Source of the DNA: an uncultured Ruminiclostridium sp. | Lineage (GTDB): Bacteria > Bacillota > Clostridia > Oscillospirales > Acutalibacteraceae | Length of the DNA: 64,000 bases | Direction: 5' to 3' | Assembly: GCA_902490005.1 (NCBI GenBank) | Contig: CABUCM010000004.1 | Coordinates: forward strand, 60,279-124,278 | Made by a program: the position numbers and the translations under genes | Notes under the pieces: model-generated | Told to the model about the DNA's origin: nothing | Database searches by the model: none | The model's input: only the letters and a program-made list of their open reading frames with translations | In this document: piece by piece, positions 58,941 through 64,000 of the stretch | Layout: every line of letters starts with the position of its first letter | How positions within the stretch are numbered: the stretch's first letter is position 1

Positions 58941-59879
58941 TCACTCCGCGTCGTACAGGTTCACGGATCCCATGGAGGAAGTGATTTCCACCAGATAAAG
59001 GGGGCCGGAAACCTGGCCGGAGCCGCTGTGTAGGAGGTTTCTATTAATCTCTCCCAAAGAGGAGGCGCTGCTGATTTGAATGGGGGAATTGGGCGGAAAA
59101 TAAAGATCAATATTCCCCAGGCTGTTTTCCACCTCAATATCTCCGGCGACTTCCCCGAAGGTCAGGCTGGTGTTGCCCAGGCTTTGGTCCAGCTCCAGCT
59201 TTCCCCTCACCTGGGAAAGGGTGATATTGGAGGTGGAAGCGGAAATGGAGATTTCCGTGCCCTGTAGACCATCCCCCTGGAAATTGCAGGCGGACAGTTC
59301 AATATCGATTTCTCCCGAGAAGCCGATGCCCCGGGCGTTTGCGTCGCAGGCCTCGCCGTCAAAGGAGAAATCTCCCTGGTAATCGGAAGGAATGGTGACC
59401 GTCAGCACGGCGTCGCGCTTCGTGGAGGGAACCCAGCCCCGCTTGGTGGCCTGGATTTTCAGCTCGTCATCCTCGCGAAAAACCTCCAGCTTGATTTTGC
59501 GGTCGGTTTTCCTGTCCAGAACCGCTGAAAGCTGGCTGCCCGGTTCCCCAGGCACGATTTCCACGGTGCAGTCCTGGGCCTTCACGTCGATTTCCCGCAC
59601 GCCGCTTACAGGCGCCTGGCAGGAATCCTCGCTTTCCGCGGGGAGCTGGGAGCTGCCGGAATGATTCTTATCGTGAAAGTCAATTTGATGGTCGATTTGA
59701 TTTAAAGCATCCTCTAACCGGTCAAACGCTTCATAGGGCCAAGCCGCCTCCAGCCGGTCGTACACCTGCCGTAAAGAAGCCCGGATACCGCCGTCGGCGG
59801 AAAGCATGACGCCGCCGAGAATGGCGAACACCAAAAAGCAGCCGGTAAAAGCCAGCGCGATTTTTCCTAAAACCTTCAT
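58941..59879 (-). CDS. DUF4097 beta-strand-repeat membrane protein
   Basis: A 312-aa protein with an N-terminal membrane anchor (about residues 5-27, GKIALAFTGCFLVFAILGGV), a helical stalk, and a C-terminal series of short beta repeats (about 120-305) with the DUF4097 pattern: VREIDVKAQDCTVEIVPG, ISASTSNITLSQVRGKLELD, LGNTSLTFGEVAGDIEVENS, each rung alternating hydrophobic residues, as in a parallel beta helix facing outside. It overlaps the DUF1700 gene by four bases and is the last gene of the operon. Such PadR-DUF1700-DUF4097 operons are linked with envelope stress and surface signalling, but the mechanism is not known. Confidence 0.9.
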   Translation of the reverse strand: MKVLGKIALAFTGCFLVFAILGGVMLSADGGIRASLRQVYDRLEAAWPYEAFDRLEDALNQIDHQIDFHDKNHSGSSQLPAESEDSCQAPVSGVREIDVKAQDCTVEIVPGEPGSQLSAVLDRKTDRKIKLEVFREDDELKIQATKRGWVPSTKRDAVLTVTIPSDYQGDFSFDGEACDANARGIGFSGEIDIELSACNFQGDGLQGTEISISASTSNITLSQVRGKLELDQSLGNTSLTFGEVAGDIEVENSLGNIDLYFPPNSPIQISSASSLGEINRNLLHSGSGQVSGPLYLVEITSSMGSVNLYDAE

Positions 59880-60595
59880 GCCTTCGCCCCCTTTCCGCGA
59901 ACCACCCGGGCGAAGCTCCGGGAATAAGCGGCGATGGCCTTAACCATGCCGTAAAGGAACCCGATCAGGCCGCACAGGCTGAGAAGGGCCAGAAAAATAA
60001 ACGCCAGGCCCAAAAAGGCGAAACCGAAATGGAGCGGGGTGAAAGAAAACAAAACGATAGAAACCAGGCCCAACGCGAAGCACAGGCACAGCAGGGCCGC
60101 GCTGACGCCGATAATCAGGCCGAGGAACAATGGGAACATAATGAAAACCGTCAGCAAAATCATGGCCACCAAGGGGCCGGTTTTTATGGCGGTATCCCCG
60201 GCGGGCGCGCCGGCCGGCTCATAAGGCGGCGCGGCATAGCCTCCGGCGTTGGGAGGGTAAGGCGGCTCATAGGGCGGCGGGGACTGCTGGGAAAAGTCAG
60301 GCGGCGCCGGCGCCTCCGGCGGGGCTCCCCAAACGGGCTCCTGCGCCGGCTGGGAATAAGAATAGATTTCCTCCTGCGCCGTACCGGGCCGGGCGCTTTC
60401 CTCTGTAAACGAGGCCCCCAGCTCCTCTGGGGAGCCTAAGGAATCGGCGATTTCCGCCTCGGTTTTTCCGTTTTCCATGCCGATGCGGAAATGCTCCTCG
60501 TAGTCATTTAAAATATCCGCTTGGTCCTGTACCGGCAGGGTGCCGATGGACGCTTTCAGGCGGTCTAAAAACTCCTGTTTGGTAGCGATGCTCAT
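59876..60595 (-). CDS. DUF1700 (HAAS domain) membrane protein
   Basis: A 239-aa protein: an N-terminal helical HAAS domain (about 1-65, FLDRLKASIGTLPVQDQADI, then NDYEEHFRIGMENGKTEAEI and SLGSPEELGASF), a Pro/Gly/Tyr-rich linker (about 85-130) and three or four C-terminal membrane helices (about 135-225). HAAS-type domains interact with partner regulators, here probably PadR. The gene starts inside the end of padR and overlaps DUF4097, four bases each, so the three are translationally coupled. Confidence 0.9.
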   Translation of the reverse strand: MSIATKQEFLDRLKASIGTLPVQDQADILNDYEEHFRIGMENGKTEAEIADSLGSPEELGASFTEESARPGTAQEEIYSYSQPAQEPVWGAPPEAPAPPDFSQQSPPPYEPPYPPNAGGYAAPPYEPAGAPAGDTAIKTGPLVAMILLTVFIMFPLFLGLIIGVSAALLCLCFALGLVSIVLFSFTPLHFGFAFLGLAFIFLALLSLCGLIGFLYGMVKAIAAYSRSFARVVRGKGAKA

Positions 60596-60924
60596 TTTTC
60601 TCCGCCCTCCTTTTGTATCATCTGAATCAGGGCCGTTACTTTTTCAGAAAAAGACAGCCACTCGGTTTTCAGGGCGCCGGCCAAACGCCTGCCCTGAGGA
60701 GTGATGGCGTAATATTTTCTGGGCGCGCCTCCCGGGGACTCTACCAAATAAGAGGATACGTATTCCTCCTGCTTCAGCCGCCGCAGAATAGGATACACCG
60801 TCCCATTGGAAATAGAGATGCTCTGGGAAATCTCGTTGGCAATGTCGTAGCCGTAGCGGTCGCCAGATTCCAGCATCAGCAGCACGCACAGCTCTAACAC
60901 CCCTTTTTTGAATTGGATGTTCAC
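60592..60924 (-). CDS. PadR family transcriptional regulator
   Basis: A 110-aa winged-helix regulator: QFKKGVLELCVLLMLESGDR at the start, YGYDIANEISQSISISNGTV as the recognition region, then YPILRRLKQEEYVSSYLVES and RKYYAITPQGRRLAGAL in the wing and dimer helix. The start is a GTG at 60924 behind AGGAGGGG. PadR proteins repress nearby genes until bound by a ligand or by a membrane partner such as the DUF1700 protein. A matching dyad covers the operon's promoter. Confidence 0.94.
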   Translation of the reverse strand: MNIQFKKGVLELCVLLMLESGDRYGYDIANEISQSISISNGTVYPILRRLKQEEYVSSYLVESPGGAPRKYYAITPQGRRLAGALKTEWLSFSEKVTALIQMIQKEGGEK

Positions 60925-60949
60925 CCAGGAAGCCCCTCCTTTTATGTTT

Positions 60950-61002
60950 AGTATTAAACATTATATAATACTATATATACATGACGGAACGGGGTTTGTC
61001 AA
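60950..61002 (-). promoter_or_regulatory. Promoter and candidate PadR operator
   Basis: On the minus strand a perfect TTGACA (60997-61002), 17 bases, TATATA (60974-60979). Just downstream, around the transcription start, lies the dyad AGTATTA-N9-TAATACT (60950-60972), a good size for a dimeric PadR repressor. Confidence 0.65.
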
Positions 61003-61090
61003 TAAGAAAAGGAAAGAATTCAAAAAATAGTGCTGAAGTAGCCCGCCGTTTGTGGTAAAATAAATAAAAGACTGGTTTCGGAGGGGTTTT

Positions 61091-62905
61091 ATGAAAAAAA
61101 TACGGGCGGCCCTGCTGCTGTTAGGGTCTATCCTTCTGCTGTTTTCCTTTTCCGGCTGCCAGGCGCGGACGGTAACGGTGGATACCGTTCTCACCGTGGA
61201 TTCCTCCTGGTCGGGCTCCCGGGTGATGACGGTTTCCTTTGCCGCCAAGGATTATCCCGACGAGCAGGCCCAGGCGGCGCTGGATGGGCTGATCGCCCAA
61301 TGCCCCGGCGCCATGACCTACGGCAAACAGGAAAAGGATTCCCAAATTCAATATACCTTTACCCTTGAGTTTGTCTCTTATGAGGATTACCAGAAAAAAT
61401 TGGAGGCCCTGATGGGGGCTGCTCCTTACGGGGTGTTTACCAAAACGGACAGTATCTTTTTCAAGGGGACCCGCATTTACGAGGACTTTGACAGCACCGC
61501 TTTATTTTCCTGGCTCAGCCGGGAGGAAAAGCCGGGCTTTTCCCTGCGGTGCGGCGCGGCGTCGGTGGTGCTCAATGGGGAAACCATGCCCACCCCCGGC
61601 CGGATTACCGTGAACCAGGTGGTGAACCAGCAGCCAGTGGATAAAATTTCTGTTTCCACCGTCCGCTACGGAAACGATACCTATGACCGCACCTTTGCCT
61701 TTTATATTCCCAAAAGTACGGTGCTGGCACTGGGGGACGACCTGATTTCCTATATGAACGCCAGAAGCGAGGGGGCGGATTCGTCCCAGTGGCAGGAATA
61801 CCCCTCCGGCAATATCTATACCGCGGCCTTCCGCGGGGTTTCTTTGGAACGGCTGGAGGAAATCACCGGCCTGCTGACTAATACCCCCGCCGGCTCTAAG
61901 ATCGGTTACGCGTCCCAGCCGGATGGGGAAACATATTTTTCAAAACGGGCGGCCTTTGAAGAAACCTTGGACCTTTCCGCTTACGGCGGGGAGGACGGCG
62001 GCGGGGTTAAAATTGAATACGTGTATGAAAATAAGTCGTCAATGGAGCTGTTCGCCCCCCAGCGCTATCAGGGGGGCGGCTGGGAGGCTTTCGGCGCTTT
62101 GGAGGATAACACGGCGCATATGGAGGCCACAGGCGCCGGGATGAAAATCCGGATCCCCGACGGCTGGGATTATCCTGTGGATGAGGCCCAAATCACCCTG
62201 ATTTGCCTGGGCAAAGGAAATTATACCCGCCAGATTGATTTCTTATTCCCCAAGGATGGAAAACAGGGCGCTGAATATGCCGGCGAAATGCTGAGGAAAA
62301 AGGACGGCGGCCTGGAGGTTACCCAGCTGGAGGACGAGGAGCACCTCATCTGCCGGGTAACCTTTTCCGGCACGGCGGAGGAAATTTCCCGGAAAGTAAA
62401 AACGCTGTTCGGCCAGGGCAACTCGTTTTCCTATCAAAGCCAGGGCCAAGGCGTGGATTTAAACCAGGAGGTTTCTATTTTAGATGAAATTCAAATGGGC
62501 TACCTGTTCCAGGGGGAGCATCGAAACGTGCCGGTGACCTACACGGTGCAGACCAACGGCAAGGAGAACCTGACCTCTCTTCATTATGAGGGGGAATCCA
62601 GGAACCGGGATATTAAAATCGTCAACGGCAGCGTCATCGAATCCTTCCAGCTGGACGGCGGGGACGGACGGGTGGTTTATAACGGCACGGAGCCCCGTTT
62701 CTGGGGCGTGGTGTTCTACTTTACCATCGCCCTGCTGGTGGTAGCCGGCGCGGTAGTCCTGGTTGTTTTCCTGCGCCGCAGGGTAAAGTGCGGTGAAAAA
62801 GGCTGCAAGCCTGTTTTCAGGCAGCTTGCGGAAACCAAGGCTCTGCCGGGAGAAACCCCGGAGGAGGCCCAGGAATCGGTGGAAGATATTTTATCAAAGC
62901 TGTGA
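61091..62905 (+). CDS. Large lipoprotein with a C-terminal membrane helix, unknown function
   Basis: A 604-aa exported protein I do not recognise. It has a lipoprotein signal with lipobox FSGC ending at Cys23, a long extracytoplasmic part rich in beta-forming and Tyr/Gly segments, and a C-terminal membrane helix (about residues 536-558, VVFYFTIALLVVAGAVVLVV) followed by a 45-residue basic then acidic cytoplasmic tail (ending in QESVEDILSKL). The protein would therefore be fixed at both ends. The N-terminal stretch VTVDTVLTVDSSWSGSRVMT and later IEYVYENKSSMELFAP suggest repeated small beta domains. The ATG follows GGAGGGG. It is divergent from the PadR operon and reads toward an HAD gene; a role in envelope sensing is only a guess. 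Confidence 0.75.
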   Translation: MKKIRAALLLLGSILLLFSFSGCQARTVTVDTVLTVDSSWSGSRVMTVSFAAKDYPDEQAQAALDGLIAQCPGAMTYGKQEKDSQIQYTFTLEFVSYEDYQKKLEALMGAAPYGVFTKTDSIFFKGTRIYEDFDSTALFSWLSREEKPGFSLRCGAASVVLNGETMPTPGRITVNQVVNQQPVDKISVSTVRYGNDTYDRTFAFYIPKSTVLALGDDLISYMNARSEGADSSQWQEYPSGNIYTAAFRGVSLERLEEITGLLTNTPAGSKIGYASQPDGETYFSKRAAFEETLDLSAYGGEDGGGVKIEYVYENKSSMELFAPQRYQGGGWEAFGALEDNTAHMEATGAGMKIRIPDGWDYPVDEAQITLICLGKGNYTRQIDFLFPKDGKQGAEYAGEMLRKKDGGLEVTQLEDEEHLICRVTFSGTAEEISRKVKTLFGQGNSFSYQSQGQGVDLNQEVSILDEIQMGYLFQGEHRNVPVTYTVQTNGKENLTSLHYEGESRNRDIKIVNGSVIESFQLDGGDGRVVYNGTEPRFWGVVFYFTIALLVVAGAVVLVVFLRRRVKCGEKGCKPVFRQLAETKALPGETPEEAQESVEDILSKL

Positions 62906-62952
62906 CGAAGCATTTTTGTTTTGACAAATACAAAGGACAAAGGAAGAGGACG

Positions 62953-63594
62953 ATGACAAAATTCTGTATTTTCGATCTGGACGGCACGCTGCTGGATACC
63001 CTGGAGGATCTGGCGGTAAGCACCAATTACGCTCTGGAGAAAAACGGGCTTCGGGCCCAGCCCATTGACAGCTACCGGTATTTTGTAGGGGACGGGGCGC
63101 TGATGCTGATCCGCCGGGCGGCGGGAAACCCGAATGAGGACCTGCTGCAAAGGCTGAAAGCGGATTTCGACAGCCACTATAACGTCCACCGTTTTGATAA
63201 GACCCATCCCTATCCCGGCGCCAGAGACCTTTTGGAGGCCGTGGAAGCGCAAAAAATTCCCATGGCGGTACTGTCTAACAAGCCGGATGAATTCGTAGGG
63301 GATCTGATGAAGCGGTATTTTCCGGGAATTTCGTTTTTCGCTACCTTCGGCAAGCGGCCCGGCGTGGCGAAAAAGCCGGACCCCGCCGCGCTGAATCAAC
63401 TGATTCGCCAAAGCGGCGCGGAAAAAGCGGATTGTCTGTATGTGGGAGACAGCAACGTGGATGTGGAAACCGCCCATAACGCGGGCATCCGCTGCTGCGG
63501 CGCGGAATGGGGCTTTCGCGGCTATGAGGAGCTGAAGGAAGCGGGGGCGGACTGCTTCGCCAAAACGCCGCTGGATGTGCTGAAAGCGCTGTAA
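62953..63594 (+). CDS. HAD hydrolase, phosphoglycolate phosphatase-like
   Basis: A 213-aa HAD-IA phosphatase. Motif I is CIFDLDGTLLDTLEDLAVST at residues 4-23; the motif II Ser lies in MAVLSNKPDEFV near 112; the Lys of motif III is in KKPDPAALNQL near 141, and motif IV is YVGDSNVDVETAHNAG near 165. The cap is the helical type. This layout matches phosphoglycolate phosphatase (Gph) and PpaX; the latter removes pyrophosphate, so the substrate is open. The ATG at 62953 follows AAGGAAGAGG; an open frame from 62902 has no ribosome site. It starts 47 bases after the lipoprotein gene and is probably co-transcribed. Confidence 0.88.
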   Translation: MTKFCIFDLDGTLLDTLEDLAVSTNYALEKNGLRAQPIDSYRYFVGDGALMLIRRAAGNPNEDLLQRLKADFDSHYNVHRFDKTHPYPGARDLLEAVEAQKIPMAVLSNKPDEFVGDLMKRYFPGISFFATFGKRPGVAKKPDPAALNQLIRQSGAEKADCLYVGDSNVDVETAHNAGIRCCGAEWGFRGYEELKEAGADCFAKTPLDVLKAL

Positions 63595-63675
63595 AACTGC
63601 CAAACCCTAATGTTTTGTAAAATATTAAGGGCGCGGGCGAAAGGCTGACTCGAAAAGGCTTGCTTTTTCACTTTT

Positions 63676-63710
63676 AGGCTCCGGCGCTTATGGCGGCGGA
63701 GCCTTTTGTT
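63676..63710 (+). terminator. Intrinsic terminator of the lipoprotein-HAD genes
   Basis: AGGCTCCG and CGGAGCCT form an 8-bp stem followed by TTTTGTT, about 80 bases past the stop. The rest of the 286-base gap is A-rich leader sequence for the 5S promoter. Confidence 0.65.
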
Positions 63711-63817
63711 AAGGCGCTGTTGACGGGAGAGCAGAAGAAAGGAAAGCCGCGATGATTGCCCTTTCCTGCCGGAAAAACCGGTTCTTCAAAAAAATCTAAA
63801 AAAATTAAAAAAAACCC

Positions 63818-63846
63818 TTGCATTCTGCAAAACACGATGATATAAT
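63818..63846 (+). promoter_or_regulatory. Promoter of the 5S rRNA gene
   Basis: TTGCAT (63818-63823), 17 bases, a perfect TATAAT (63841-63846), 34 bases before the 5S gene, preceded by an A-rich tract like an UP element. Confidence 0.75.
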
Positions 63847-63880
63847 AAACAAGTCGTCAAAAGGACGGCAAAAAGAATAA

Positions 63881-63996
<116 letters not shown>

Positions 63997-64000
63997 CAAA

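Noticed and set aside
60029..60439. Arg/Gly-rich 136-codon frame opposite the DUF1700 gene
   Set aside because: Antisense shadow of the Pro/Gly-rich linker of the DUF1700 protein.

Overview
The window is a stretch of bacterial chromosome, most likely from a Gram-positive anaerobic gut bacterium of the class Clostridia, order Oscillospirales. The reasons are: moderately high GC with AT-rich promoters of the TTGACA/TATAAT type; strong AGGAGG ribosome sites with frequent GTG and TTG starts; the Firmicutes gene order glmU-prs-pth-mfd; an hrcA-grpE-dnaK-dnaJ cluster under a CIRCE operator; pyruvate phosphate dikinase and a membrane pyrophosphatase (pyrophosphate-based energy metabolism); a class B sortase; and a MecA-like adaptor. 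The assignment is by gene content only. Most of the window is ordinary housekeeping sequence with many intrinsic terminators, and there is no prophage, CRISPR array or defence island.

Layout. 1-4.5 kb: the end of a P-loop protein, an EamA exporter and ppdK. 4.7-12.5 kb: a GlmU-like uridylyltransferase without its acetyltransferase half, prs, pth, mfd and a PrsA/SurA-like lipoprotein, interrupted by one small reverse gene. 12.6-17.1 kb: a DUF6125 protein, a 29-codon reverse ORF, alr, trpS and a PLP aminotransferase. 17.4-21.6 kb: clpB, manganese catalase, TspO. 21.6-22.5 kb: a gene-free region with about ten small hairpins, a 56-bp direct repeat, a duplicated tRNA 3' end and tRNA-Pro(TGG). 22.7-31.1 kb: glyS, a GNAT acetyltransferase, rsmE with a CrtO-like acyltransferase, cinA, malQ, and a GntR-ABC operon.

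31.4-38.2 kb: the pyrophosphatase, an operon of a small acidic membrane protein, a phasin-like helical protein and a UbiB kinase, a Cof-type HAD phosphatase, a 53-aa protein with its own promoter, and a UspA-like protein. 38.6-43.7 kb: hrcA-grpE-dnaK-dnaJ, with a second promoter before dnaJ. 44-49.5 kb: an RpiB-like isomerase, an XRE regulator, and a four-gene run iscS-thiI-srtB-orf236. 49.7-53.7 kb: a Pit phosphate transporter with its DUF47 partner, an IS200-type element and an NSS symporter. 53.9-58.8 kb: aldo/keto reductase, rpe, a MecA-like protein, an amidohydrolase, and a ROK kinase with a YhcH-family protein. 58.9-63.6 kb: a PadR-DUF1700-DUF4097 operon, a large doubly anchored lipoprotein and a phosphoglycolate phosphatase-like HAD. 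The window ends in a 5S rRNA gene with its own promoter.

No clear new multi-gene system stands out. The observations most worth following are the hairpin/tRNA-remnant region (21.8-22.5 kb), the iscS-thiI-srtB-orf236 run, the UbiB-phasin-like-acidic protein operon, the truncated GlmU, and two small genes at 13.4 and 37.4 kb.
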